64,000 nt of DNA from Runella defluvii (GTDB lineage Bacteria > Bacteroidota > Bacteroidia > Cytophagales > Spirosomataceae). Positions 18,180-26,685 of the stretch are shown here, piece by piece. The stretch's first letter is position 1, and each line of letters opens with the position of its first letter. The notes beneath the pieces were generated by a model. The model was not told the DNA's origin and ran no database searches. It saw nothing but the letters and a program-made list of their open reading frames with translations. The stretch is from the NCBI RefSeq assembly GCF_014195535.1, contig NZ_JACIBY010000016.1:62001-126000 (forward strand). The letters are read 5' to 3'. A program made the position numbers and the translations under genes.

Positions 18180-19913
18180 ATGTTTCAAAAACCCCTCACA
18201 CCCTTTTTTAAAAAGAGTTTTTATTGGCTATTTTTTGCCATTTCCTTGAGTCAATGGAATGTTTTTGCCCAAACATCCTACACTACTGATGCCAAAACAC
18301 TGGCCAAAGGGCAGCAGCTTTTTCAGGCCAATTGCTCCACTTGTCATAATTTCCTTCAAAAAGGAATAGGGCCAAGTTTGGAACGAGCCACGACCGAATT
18401 ACCCGCCGATTGGCTGAAAAAAGTCATCCACAATGCCCCCGAGGTACTTGCCAGCGGGGATGCTCGCCTAACCAAACTTTTTGAAGATTACAAGCAAGTC
18501 ATGCCTCCCTTCACGCAACTCAAAGGTGCTGAAATTGAGGCTATTTTGGCTTTTATTCACAAAAATCAAAAGGAATTAGCCCGCGACAAAGAAGCAGTGG
18601 GGGCGGTGTTGGACCCATTGCCCGAAAAGATTAAAAAGGAAGGTTGGCAAATGCAACTTCGGTACCTCTCAACCGCTCCTGTAACAGGCCCCAAAGCGCC
18701 ATTGGCACGTATCAATAAAATGCTTGTGCTGAAAGGCCAGAAAGACCGCGTTTTTGTTTCGGACTTACAAGGGATTTTATACGAACTGATTAATAATCAG
18801 TGGAATGTGGCCTTAGATATTCGTAAAGAACGGCCTCAATTTATTTCGTCTCCTGGGTTAGCTACGGGCTTGGGGAGCTTTGCTTTTCACCCTGATTTTT
18901 CCAAAAATGGCTTGTTATACACCACGCACACCGAAAAAGCAAACAGTGCTTTGGCCGATTTTCGTTATGCTGATTCCATCAAAGTCACTCTGCAATGGGT
19001 GGTTACGGAATGGAAAATCGCCAATTCGGGCACGATTCCTTTTGCGGTAAAAGGGCGTGAGTTGTTTCGTATAAACATGGTTTCGCCCATTCACGGAATG
19101 CAGGAAATTACTTTTAACCCACTTGCCAAAGCAGGGGATAAAGAATACGGGTTGATGTACATCGGCATTGGTGACGGCGGCGCTTCCGAAAATGGTTTTC
19201 CTCACATTTGTAATAGCACCAACGGAGCGTGGAGTTCGGTGTTGCGCATCGACCCTCTCGGGAAAAATAGCCGAAATGGTCGTTATGGCATTCCTGAAAG
19301 TAATCCTTATGCCAATGCCACTTCGCCCTCGACCGTCAAAGAAGTATTTTGCCGAGGGTTTCGCAATCCCAACCGTATCACGTGGAGTCCTGATGGAAAA
19401 ATGCTCATTACTGACATCGGACAAACCAACATCGAAGAGTTGAACCTTGGAAAAGCAGGGGCAGATTACGGCTGGCCCGACCGCGAAGGAACGTTCGTGA
19501 TTAATCCGCGCGGACGAATGGATAAAGTGTTTCCACTGCCTGCCAACGAACCTCCGCAAAAATATACCTATCCCATTATGCAGTACGACCACGACGAAGG
19601 GAAAGCCATTGGGGGAGGGTTTGTGTATCAAGGCAAAGCCAATCCTGATTTACAAGGGAAATACGTGTTTACGGACATTAACAACGGGCGGGTGTTTTTG
19701 GCAGAAAATGCGCAGTTTGTTCAAGGTAGGAGTGCTCATATTCAAGAGATTGAGTTGGTAATTGACAACCAACCTGCCGACTTTTTTCAATTGCATTCTC
19801 CCGCCAAACCCGATCCACACATTGGCGTTGGGTTAGACAACGAAATGTACGTTTTTACCAAAGCCGACGGGAAGCTTTATCAAGTAGTAGGGTTTTCACG
19901 CAAGGCTAAATAA
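18180..19913 (+). CDS. Cytochrome c / PQQ-type glucose-sorbosone dehydrogenase fusion
   Basis: A 577-residue exported oxidoreductase. The ATG at 18180 is preferred because it opens a signal peptide (SFYWLFFAISLSQWNVFA); 45 codons upstream lack one. The N-terminal third is a class I cytochrome c with heme motif CSTCH (Cys52, Cys55, His56) and probable axial Met in YKQVMPPF. The C-terminal 380 residues form a six-bladed GSDH-type propeller, with GLGSFAFHPDFSKNG, FRNPNRITWSPDG and DIGQTNIEELN. Family role: periplasmic oxidation of an aldose using PQQ, with electrons passed to the fused heme. The sugar is unknown. It ends at a bidirectional terminator shared with the phosphoesterase gene. Confidence 0.87.
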   Translation: MFQKPLTPFFKKSFYWLFFAISLSQWNVFAQTSYTTDAKTLAKGQQLFQANCSTCHNFLQKGIGPSLERATTELPADWLKKVIHNAPEVLASGDARLTKLFEDYKQVMPPFTQLKGAEIEAILAFIHKNQKELARDKEAVGAVLDPLPEKIKKEGWQMQLRYLSTAPVTGPKAPLARINKMLVLKGQKDRVFVSDLQGILYELINNQWNVALDIRKERPQFISSPGLATGLGSFAFHPDFSKNGLLYTTHTEKANSALADFRYADSIKVTLQWVVTEWKIANSGTIPFAVKGRELFRINMVSPIHGMQEITFNPLAKAGDKEYGLMYIGIGDGGASENGFPHICNSTNGAWSSVLRIDPLGKNSRNGRYGIPESNPYANATSPSTVKEVFCRGFRNPNRITWSPDGKMLITDIGQTNIEELNLGKAGADYGWPDREGTFVINPRGRMDKVFPLPANEPPQKYTYPIMQYDHDEGKAIGGGFVYQGKANPDLQGKYVFTDINNGRVFLAENAQFVQGRSAHIQEIELVIDNQPADFFQLHSPAKPDPHIGVGLDNEMYVFTKADGKLYQVVGFSRKAK

Positions 19914-19916
19914 TAA

Positions 19917-19958
19917 GAATGGGATGTTGGGAGCAGTTTTGGCTCCAACATCCCATTC
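19917..19958. terminator. Bidirectional terminator between convergent genes
   Basis: GAATGGGATGTTGG (19917-19930) pairs with CCAACATCCCATTC (19945-19958). The stem extends by AGC/GCT with one bulged G, and the loop is AGTTTT. It sits exactly between two convergent genes. T-runs are short on both sides. Confidence 0.75.
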
Positions 19959-19980
19959 AATATTCGTCTTTCAGTTTTCT

Positions 19981-20967
19981 CTATTTTTTGGTCGCAAATG
20001 GAAACGTGACGGGGTACAAAATGGCTCCGTCAAACTCCCGAATAAAGGTCGAAAACTGCTTTTTACCTTCTTTTAATTCAATGATGCGAGCGCCATTTTT
20101 GGTACGCAAATAGGTATTTTCACTTCCCGAAAAACATCCGTACGTCAACGCGATTCCGTAATATTCTACCAAATAGTCGTTTACGTGGTCGTGCCCTACA
20201 AACGTCCCTAATACGTCTCCTGATTCTACCATCGCGGCAAACATCCCCGAATTGATACTTGGCGGACACTCGTTTTCGTAACGGACGCCACGGCGGCGAT
20301 TTTTGATGTTATCAAACGCCATTCGGTACTCAGGCAACGGAATATGAAAAAAAGCCAAAGCGGGTAAGGTATCTTTCTGGGTTTCTTTGAACTTGGCACT
20401 GGTTTTCTGAAACCAATCAACTTGATTATGATTAAACCAGCCGTAGCCATCGACCCGATGTTTTATTTTTGAATAAGCGTGCGAATCCATCGCGTAGAGA
20501 ATCGCCGCGTTGGCGCCCGATTTTCCCTTCACGGTAATCGCGGCATTTAAGTAACCATCTACCCCTGGAATCGACGGAATTTTATTCAAAAGATAAGGTT
20601 TTGTGGTTACGTATGCAGCTACTTCAGCCCGCTTCATTTCGCTTTCGTCATCGTGATTTCCCAACGTGACGATGTACGGAATTTTACGCGAAATCACCAC
20701 TTCCAGCACTTCGTCCCAACCTTGTTTGGTAGGAGCGCTGACCACCACATCGCCCGTAAAGACCACCAAATCAGGTTTTTGTTCGTCGAGCGTGGTGCGC
20801 ATCATCGAAATGGATTTTTTGGATGGTTCCGCTCCTGCTTTGTAGTGCAAATCGGTAAACTGAACAATGCGAAAAGTGCTGTCGGAGCGGAATTTTAATT
20901 CTTGGGCCTGAACGGCAGAAACAATCAATAACAGGAACGCAAAAAAGGAAATAAATCTGTTTTTCAT
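19981..20967 (-). CDS. Secreted calcineurin-like metallophosphoesterase
   Basis: A 328-residue exported phosphatase. The ATG at 20967 gives a clean signal peptide (MKNRFISFFAFLLLIVSAVQAQ), so it is preferred to the start seven codons upstream. The metal-binding set of the calcineurin-like fold is complete and in order: DLHY, FTGDVVVS, LGNHDDE, FFHIPLPEY and FVGHDHVND. The family, related to purple acid phosphatase and Icc-type enzymes, hydrolyses phosphomono- or diesters in the periplasm with two metal ions. No partner gene is evident. It is convergent with the dehydrogenase fusion and divergent from the Nudix regulator. Confidence 0.88.
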   Translation of the reverse strand: MKNRFISFFAFLLLIVSAVQAQELKFRSDSTFRIVQFTDLHYKAGAEPSKKSISMMRTTLDEQKPDLVVFTGDVVVSAPTKQGWDEVLEVVISRKIPYIVTLGNHDDESEMKRAEVAAYVTTKPYLLNKIPSIPGVDGYLNAAITVKGKSGANAAILYAMDSHAYSKIKHRVDGYGWFNHNQVDWFQKTSAKFKETQKDTLPALAFFHIPLPEYRMAFDNIKNRRRGVRYENECPPSINSGMFAAMVESGDVLGTFVGHDHVNDYLVEYYGIALTYGCFSGSENTYLRTKNGARIIELKEGKKQFSTFIREFDGAILYPVTFPFATKK

Positions 20968-21154
20968 ATAAATGGTTAAGTTAGACAAGAAATTACGGTT
21001 GTGGATTTAATACGTTTGAAAAGTAAAAGTGTCCTATTGAGCGCGTTTTTATTTGTGCCAAAAATAAAACAAGGGAAATTAAGGGAATGTTATCAATTAG
21101 CCGTACTATCTTTACTCTCATTAATGAAGTTGTTTCATCAAACCGTCATTCCTC

Positions 21155-21841
21155 TTGAATTTCACCGACGAGATTATAGACGCCCTGTCTATTGATTGCC
21201 TTATTTTTGGATTTAAGGATGCCCAACTTTCCATTCTTTTGGTCAAACACGGAATCGGTCCGACTTTGGGTCAATGGGCTTTGCCAGGAAGTTGGATAAA
21301 ATACAATGAAAGTATCGACGAAGCTGCGGGGAGAATCTTATCGTCGCAGACTTCCGTGGAGAATATCTATTTAGAGCAGTTCAAAACCTTTGGGGAAGTT
21401 CGTCGATTTTCTCCTCGGAGGGTCATCACGATTGCCTATTATGCCTTGGTCAACATCGAAAAATTTGAGCTGCATCCAGGGCCTACCGAAGCCGATGTGT
21501 CTTGGTTTAACATCCAAGAAGTACCAACTATGCCTTTTGACCACAACAAAATTTTTGAAGATTGCCTCAGTTTTTTGAAACATAAAATCCAGCACGAACC
21601 CATCGGATTCAATTTGCTTCCTGCAAAATTCACGCTTTTACAATTGCTCGAACTCTACGAAGCGATTCTAGGACAAAAACTCGACAAATCGAATTTTAGA
21701 AAGAAGTTTCTGAAAATGAACCTATTGGTGGATACCCAAGAACGCCAACAAGACGTATCGCACCGTGCTGCGACCTTGTATCGGTTCGACGAAAGTGTGT
21801 ATAATAAACTCCTAGAAAAAGGGTTTACGTTTGAAGTATAG
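21155..21841 (+). CDS. Nudix-type transcriptional regulator (AraR/NrtR class)
   Basis: A 228-residue regulator, not an enzyme by motif. The N-terminal Nudix fold is recognisable (LIFGFKDAQLSILLVKH, GQWALPGSWI). The catalytic Nudix box is broken, however: the usual REUxEE is RILSSQ here. The C-terminal 75 residues form a winged helix (FTLLQLLELYEAILGQ, FRKKFLKMNLL). In Bacteroidota this class includes the arabinose regulator AraR, which binds a sugar in the dead Nudix pocket. The next two genes, on the opposite strand, are a GH43 and a sugar symporter, a fitting regulon. No ATG fits, so a TTG at 21155 is used; an in-frame stop lies at 21125. Confidence 0.82.
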   Translation: MNFTDEIIDALSIDCLIFGFKDAQLSILLVKHGIGPTLGQWALPGSWIKYNESIDEAAGRILSSQTSVENIYLEQFKTFGEVRRFSPRRVITIAYYALVNIEKFELHPGPTEADVSWFNIQEVPTMPFDHNKIFEDCLSFLKHKIQHEPIGFNLLPAKFTLLQLLELYEAILGQKLDKSNFRKKFLKMNLLVDTQERQQDVSHRAATLYRFDESVYNKLLEKGFTFEV

Positions 21842-21984
21842 CCCTTGGTCTGACGATTGCCTGACCAAGGGCTACGGTCAGACGACAGTCAGACCGAAAA
21901 CGGCTACAGGTCAGACGATAGTGATTATCGTCTGACCGAGTGTGCTATTACAATTGCCCTTCGGTCTGACTATCGTCTGACCGA
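21841..21984. repeat. Cluster of GTCAGAC-type inverted repeats
   Basis: Several copies of GGTCTGAC / GTCAGACC form nested hairpins. GCCCTTGGTC (21841-21850) pairs with GACCAAGGGC (21863-21872). GGTCAGACGATA and TATCGTCTGACC (21909-21937) form a perfect 12-bp stem. A further copy lies near 21963. The cluster fills the convergent gap and runs into the 3' end of the GH43 gene, whose last residues (TRSDDSQTEGQL) it encodes. It looks like a REP-type element; it could also end transcription. Confidence 0.75.
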
Positions 21985-22997
21985 GTGTATGGCACAATCG
22001 GTTGAATTTTTCCTGCGGCATCGTAAAAAATCTCCGTCATTTTGATGCTTCGGAGGTGCGTAACCCCTTCTGAGAGGCTCGAATCATGGTAAAAAAGATA
22101 CCATTTCCCTGCTACTTCACAGATTGAGTGGTGGGTTGTCCAGCCTACTACAGGTTGAAGAATTTGGCCTTGGTACGTAAAAGGCCCGTAGGGCGAATCA
22201 CCCGTGGCATAGCAAATGTAGTGCGTATCGCCCGTCGAATACGAGAAATAGTACTTGCCATTGTAGCGGTGCAGCCAAGGAGCTTCAAAAAAACGACGCT
22301 CATTGTCGCCAGCCAACAACAAATTTCCTGCTTCATCCAAAATCTGTACGTCTAGCGGGCTTTCGGCCAGCTCCAACAGATTGTCGGTTAACTTGGCAAT
22401 TTTTGGACAAAGTGCCGTTTCGTGGGCTAATGGTTCTTGATTTTCAGCGTCATAGACGTTGTCGCGGTACTTTTGTAATTGACCTCCCCAAATTCCCCCA
22501 AAGTACAAATAATAGCTTCCATCGGAGTCTTCAAATACCGCAGGGTCAATGCTGTAACTGCCTTTAATCGGCGATTTTTCAGCCACAAACGGCCCAGTTG
22601 GCGATGCTGAAACGGCTACCCCGATTTGAAAAATTCCTTCGTGGTTTTTGGCAGGAAAATAAAGGTAATAGTTGCCGTCTTTGTGCGCGGCATCGGGCGC
22701 CCACAACTGCCGTTCGGCCCACGGAACATCGTTTACGTGCAGCGCCACCCCGTGGTCGACCACTTCACTATTCACGGATTCCATCGAAAAAACGTGGTAG
22801 TCTTCCATGCCAAAATGGTCGCCGTTGTCATTAAACGGAATGCCTGCGTCAATGTCGTGGGAAGGATAAATATAAATTTTTCCGTCAAAAACGTGCGCCG
22901 ATGGGTCGGCTGTAAACAAATGTGAAACCAACGGTTGAGAAATTGCTCGTTCGTTAAGTTTCTCAAAATCAATGTGCTCGATGCTATCTTCTGGCAT
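21948..22997 (-). CDS. Cytoplasmic GH43 glycosidase (xylosidase/arabinofuranosidase)
   Basis: A 349-residue five-bladed beta-propeller with no signal peptide, so it acts in the cytoplasm. The GH43 triad is visible: base Asp31 in FTADPSAHVFDG, pKa-tuning Asp151 in YSIDPAVFED and acid Glu238 in RFFEAPWLHRY. It should trim imported xylo- or arabino-oligosaccharides to pentose. It lies 86 bp downstream of the GPH symporter on the same strand, so the pair is probably an uptake-and-hydrolysis operon. The Nudix-type regulator is a plausible controller. The last dozen residues come from a palindromic repeat cluster and are not part of the family fold. Confidence 0.9.
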   Translation of the reverse strand: MPEDSIEHIDFEKLNERAISQPLVSHLFTADPSAHVFDGKIYIYPSHDIDAGIPFNDNGDHFGMEDYHVFSMESVNSEVVDHGVALHVNDVPWAERQLWAPDAAHKDGNYYLYFPAKNHEGIFQIGVAVSASPTGPFVAEKSPIKGSYSIDPAVFEDSDGSYYLYFGGIWGGQLQKYRDNVYDAENQEPLAHETALCPKIAKLTDNLLELAESPLDVQILDEAGNLLLAGDNERRFFEAPWLHRYNGKYYFSYSTGDTHYICYATGDSPYGPFTYQGQILQPVVGWTTHHSICEVAGKWYLFYHDSSLSEGVTHLRSIKMTEIFYDAAGKIQPIVPYTRSDDSQTEGQL

Positions 22998-23083
22998 TGT
23001 TTTATTTTTTATTAATTGCTGTAATCAACTTTGGTCGGATGTAAGAAACGTTTATCACTTCGACGAAGGAAGAAGCCCAACAC

Positions 23084-24550
23084 CTACCGCTGACGTTTTT
23101 CCTTCAAGTCAGCTTCAATTTGTACTTCCATCGTTTTGTTGATTTCGTACCAAAACAACAAAGCGACGCTTACGAGAAAAATCAAGCCTGGGTAAATACT
23201 TACGGCCATTTTGATGCCGTTGACAGCCCCTGCCGTTTGTTCGGTTTGTTCGGCCACATACCCATAATTTGATAAAATTCCTGCCCCGAGCGACCCACCA
23301 ATGCTTAGCCCTGCTTTCAGACCAAAAATCATGGCAGAAAAGATAATGGCCGTAGCGCGGCGGTTGTTTTTCCACTCCGAATAATCGGCGACGTCAGCAA
23401 TCATGGCCCAAAGCAACGGAATCGTTACGCCGTAGGTAAAGCCGTGGAGAATTTGAGTGAAAAAAACGAGGCCAATACTGTCTTTGGAATAAAAATTAAA
23501 CATCAATAAACACAGGGCCGACAGCGCCAAGAAGATTCCGAAGATGTTTCGTTTGCCAAAACGGTCGGCCAGCGGTTTAGAGAACATGATTCCGACAATC
23601 ATAAAAATAATTCCACCCGCATTAAAAACGCTGTTGGCCGAAGTGGGGGCATCTTCGGGCCACTCAAACTTTCCTAAGCCTAAACCCGTAATGGTGGCGT
23701 TTAAGCCCCGAATAAAGTCGTTAAAACCAATGGAATCGAGGTAAGCTGCTTCGGCAGCGTGGTCGAGGTAGTAGTTGAAATAATAAATGTACATACCGCC
23801 TTTGAGGGCTAAGGTGACAAAAATGAGAATGGTCACCAACAGCATAATAACCCAAGGCTTGTTCTTAATAAGGTCAGTCAAATCTTGTTTAACGGAGTTT
23901 TTCTCTTCAACGGGCGGTACTATACGCTCTTTGGTGGTTAAAAAAGTAATCCAAAAACAAATCACGCCTACAATGGCAAAAAAGAGCATCACTTTTTCAA
24001 ATCCAACGGCTTTGTTTCCGTGGCCCAACGACAATGCCAAAGGAAGAAGTAACGATTGGATGATAAATTGGGCAACCATCACGGCCACAAAACGATAGGA
24101 GGAAAGGCTGTTTCGCTCTTTCATGTCGCCCGTAATGACGCCACTGAGTGCCGAATACGGCAAGTTGTTGGCCGAATACACAATCACGAGCAACAGATAG
24201 GTGGTGAGGGCGTAGATAACTTTGCCCGTGTCACCAAAATTGGGCGTAGAGAAAGCCAGCAAAGAAATGACTCCAAAAGGTAAGGAAGTCCAGATAATCC
24301 ACGGACGAAATTTTCCCCAGCGCGTGTTGGTGCGGTCGGCAATGAGGCCCATTAAGACATTAAAGAAGGCTCCCAACAAACCTCCCACAAAAATGATGAT
24401 ACTGGCCGTACCCGCGGGGATTTTGTAAACGTCGGTGTAGAAATACGCCAAAAAGGTCATTAACGTCTGAAAAATGAGGTTGGCAGCCAAATCTCCGAGA
24501 CTGTAACCGATTTTTTCAATGACCGAAAGTTGCTGATTACTGGAATTCAT
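23084..24550 (-). CDS. GPH-family sugar:cation symporter
   Basis: A 488-residue inner-membrane transporter with about 12 hydrophobic helices. It opens with the family signature QQLSVIEKIGYSLGDLAANL and carries GLIADRTNTRWGKFRPWI, the conserved loop of the glycoside-pentoside-hexuronide (MelB/XynP-like) group. Family role: import of sugars or short glycosides with Na+ or H+. With the cytoplasmic GH43 next to it, the likely cargo is xylosides or arabino-xylo-oligosaccharides. It is the first gene of the two-gene minus-strand operon and diverges from the sigma-factor gene across a 201-bp AT-rich gap. Confidence 0.9.
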   Translation of the reverse strand: MNSSNQQLSVIEKIGYSLGDLAANLIFQTLMTFLAYFYTDVYKIPAGTASIIIFVGGLLGAFFNVLMGLIADRTNTRWGKFRPWIIWTSLPFGVISLLAFSTPNFGDTGKVIYALTTYLLLVIVYSANNLPYSALSGVITGDMKERNSLSSYRFVAVMVAQFIIQSLLLPLALSLGHGNKAVGFEKVMLFFAIVGVICFWITFLTTKERIVPPVEEKNSVKQDLTDLIKNKPWVIMLLVTILIFVTLALKGGMYIYYFNYYLDHAAEAAYLDSIGFNDFIRGLNATITGLGLGKFEWPEDAPTSANSVFNAGGIIFMIVGIMFSKPLADRFGKRNIFGIFLALSALCLLMFNFYSKDSIGLVFFTQILHGFTYGVTIPLLWAMIADVADYSEWKNNRRATAIIFSAMIFGLKAGLSIGGSLGAGILSNYGYVAEQTEQTAGAVNGIKMAVSIYPGLIFLVSVALLFWYEINKTMEVQIEADLKEKRQR

Positions 24551-24603
24551 TGGTAGTGTCCGTTAAAGGTTAATTGGAAGCATAAGTGGGGTTATGGTAA
24601 TTT

Positions 24604-24623
24604 TTACTATAATATATTGGTAA
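24604..24623. promoter_or_regulatory. Weak pseudo-palindrome in the symporter/sigma promoter gap
   Basis: TTACTATAATATATTGGTAA has matching TTAC/GTAA ends and lies 54 bp upstream of the symporter start in an AT-rich divergent gap. It could be an operator for the nearby Nudix-type regulator, but its symmetry is imperfect and AT-rich sequence gives such hits by chance. Confidence 0.25.
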
Positions 24624-24751
24624 TTTTTTTTAGCCGCAAAAAAATAAATCACAACTTATTGTAAATAATACCATAAGATAATAAAACTTTATTACTTTTG
24701 TTAGACTATTCACAAAAAATCTTTGTTTGATTATATTAGCTCGATTTCACT

Positions 24752-25336
24752 ATGGCTTCTTCAGTTCAAGACCATGTTCTATGGAAATCATATCGAGAAG
24801 GCGATAAGCAGGCGCTTGGCATGATTGTCGAGCGTTATTATCGTACGTTGCGGCGTTATGGTCTAAAGTTTATGATTGATGAAGCGGCGGTGGAGGATTG
24901 CATTCAGGATTTGTTTTTGCAACTGTGGCAAAATCGGCTTCAAATCAATGACACTTGTTCGGTCAAACATTATCTACTGAAATCGTTGCGGAGCCATATC
25001 ATTCAGTTTTTACGGATTGAAAAACATTTTACCCACCAAGAACCCGATTGGGACACGGCTTTGCCGAAAGAAATAGATGTTGAAACGCTTCTCATTCAGG
25101 AAGAAGTGGCTTTGTTCCAAATCAATGAACTCAAACGACAACTAGATACGCTCCCTGCCCGCGAACGCGAAGCGCTCTATTTAAAGTACTACGAAAACTT
25201 ATCGGTGGCAGAAATTGCCGAAACGATGAATGTCAACCGTCAATCGGTTTCTAATTTTCTACAAAAAGCACTGACCAAATTGCGTAGCCGTTGGTTGGTT
25301 GCTCCCCTTTATTGGTTCATTTGTCTTTTCCTCTAA
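24752..25336 (+). CDS. ECF-type RNA polymerase sigma factor
   Basis: A 194-residue sigma-70 family protein of ECF size. Region 2 covers about residues 20-90 (AVEDCIQDLFLQLWQNR). Region 4 covers about 125-180 (LPAREREALYLKYYENLS, then the helix-turn-helix IAETMNVNRQSVSNFLQKAL). It starts at the ATG at 24752. The next gene is a FecR-type anti-sigma factor and the third a SusC with an N-terminal STN domain. This trio is the standard trans-envelope relay: ligand uptake by SusC signals through FecR to free the sigma factor. Its regulon should include susC, susD and possibly the downstream hydrolase run. Confidence 0.93.
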   Translation: MASSVQDHVLWKSYREGDKQALGMIVERYYRTLRRYGLKFMIDEAAVEDCIQDLFLQLWQNRLQINDTCSVKHYLLKSLRSHIIQFLRIEKHFTHQEPDWDTALPKEIDVETLLIQEEVALFQINELKRQLDTLPAREREALYLKYYENLSVAEIAETMNVNRQSVSNFLQKALTKLRSRWLVAPLYWFICLFL

Positions 25337-25411
25337 AAAAAATTAACCTTCGTTAGGGTATCTCGTTTGGGTATCTTCATACTATCATTAAAAATAGTAG
25401 AAAAGTACCAA

Positions 25412-26482
25412 ATGAAACCATTTTCCAATCCCCATTCTGTTACCGAACTGCTCGAAGATGAAGCTTTCCAGCGATGGATGAAGGAGCGACGTCGGGAAGA
25501 CCGTTGGTTTTGGGAAGAATGGCTTCAAGTGTATCCCGAAAAAAGAGATTTGTACGAGCAGGCCGTTGCGGCTTTCTTATTGATTGAAGGTAAAGAGGAT
25601 AATCTCACGGACGATGAAGTAGCCCTAAAAACAGACCAAATTTTGGCCTCAATTCCCGATGATTCTGCCAATAATATCAAACCGCTCCTGGGTTGGACAT
25701 GGGTGCGCTGGGTAGCGGCGGCGATTGTGATTGGTCTTGCCACGTGGTACCAATTTTTACCTAAGCCCCAAGATGCCACCTTAACGTCCAGAAATGAAGA
25801 AAAGGCATTGGAGGAAGGAAAATGGACACGGGTAAGTAATACGGGTCAGCAGCCAATGGTGGTGCTGTTGCCCGATAATTCGTCGGTCGTCTTGTCGCAG
25901 GGGAGCAGTGTGCGTTTTCGGAAAGAAATAAGTAAAATCAAACGAGAAGTGTTTTTGCAAGGCGAAGGCTTTTTTGAAGTAGCCAAAGATGCCCAAAAAC
26001 CATTTTTTGTTTATACCAATAGTCTCACTACCAAAGTGTTGGGGACAAGTTTTCAAGTGCGTTCTTTTGAAGGAGAAACCGTGGCGTTGGTAAAAGTAAA
26101 ATCGGGGAAAGTGGCGGTTACGTCGGTGGCAGCCCCCAACAAACCGACTTTTCTGACCGAACATCAGCAACTCAGTATTGTTACCAAAACAAACGAAGTA
26201 ATTCAAAAAACGAGCGACAATGTAGCCGAGAACCCCACTGCCATCGTCAATCAACAGTTTACGTATGAGTTTGCGCCCGTTTCGGAAATTTTTGGCCAAT
26301 TGCAAGAAGCATATCACCTCCCGATTCAGTACGACCACGAAAAACTACAATCTTGCACGTTTACGGGCCAACTTAATGATGTACCATTTCTTGAAAAAAT
26401 CCGATTGATCTGTCTTACCATTGAAGCAACCTATGAAGTCGTTGATGATAAAGTGATTATTCACAGCCAAGGCTGTAATTAG
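25412..26482 (+). CDS. FecR-family anti-sigma factor
   Basis: A 356-residue inner-membrane protein. The ATG at 25412 is preferred because family members start just before the N-terminal DUF4880-like sigma-binding segment (FQRWMKERRREDRWFWEEWL). A single membrane helix spans about 95-115 (WVRWVAAAIVIGLATWYQF). The periplasmic FecR beta domain follows (VLLPDNSSVVLSQGSSVRFR, FEVAKDAQKPFFVYT). It ends with a DUF4974 STN-like domain (FAPVSEIFGQLQEAYHLPI). It holds the ECF sigma factor inactive until the SusC STN domain signals. It lies 75 bp after the sigma gene and 203 bp before susC. Confidence 0.93.
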   Translation: MKPFSNPHSVTELLEDEAFQRWMKERRREDRWFWEEWLQVYPEKRDLYEQAVAAFLLIEGKEDNLTDDEVALKTDQILASIPDDSANNIKPLLGWTWVRWVAAAIVIGLATWYQFLPKPQDATLTSRNEEKALEEGKWTRVSNTGQQPMVVLLPDNSSVVLSQGSSVRFRKEISKIKREVFLQGEGFFEVAKDAQKPFFVYTNSLTTKVLGTSFQVRSFEGETVALVKVKSGKVAVTSVAAPNKPTFLTEHQQLSIVTKTNEVIQKTSDNVAENPTAIVNQQFTYEFAPVSEIFGQLQEAYHLPIQYDHEKLQSCTFTGQLNDVPFLEKIRLICLTIEATYEVVDDKVIIHSQGCN

Positions 26483-26561
26483 TTGTTGTTCATTCTTTCT
26501 TTAACCTATCTATTAAAAAGTATGAGTTAGATTCTATCACTTTCCTTTCCCCAAAAAGAAA

Positions 26562-26587
26562 AGCGATAGTGCTCCAACACTATCGCT
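26562..26587 (+). promoter_or_regulatory. Hairpin in the anti-sigma/susC gap
   Basis: A perfect 10-bp stem, AGCGATAGTG / CACTATCGCT, with loop CTCCAA. No T-run follows, so it is more likely an mRNA stability or attenuation element than a terminator. It lies 98 bp before the chosen susC start. Confidence 0.5.
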
Positions 26588-26685
26588 AGTACTACTCTGA
26601 AATGTGTTTACCAGACACATTTAGCCGTTACGGCGAGCAATTGTTTTTGTCATTTCTACCAAAAAACAACAAAACGAACAAATGT

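Noticed and set aside
24693-24700. TACTTTTG as -7 box for the sigma-factor gene
   Set aside because: Matches TAnnTTTG but no TTG lies at a suitable distance upstream in this AT-rich gap.
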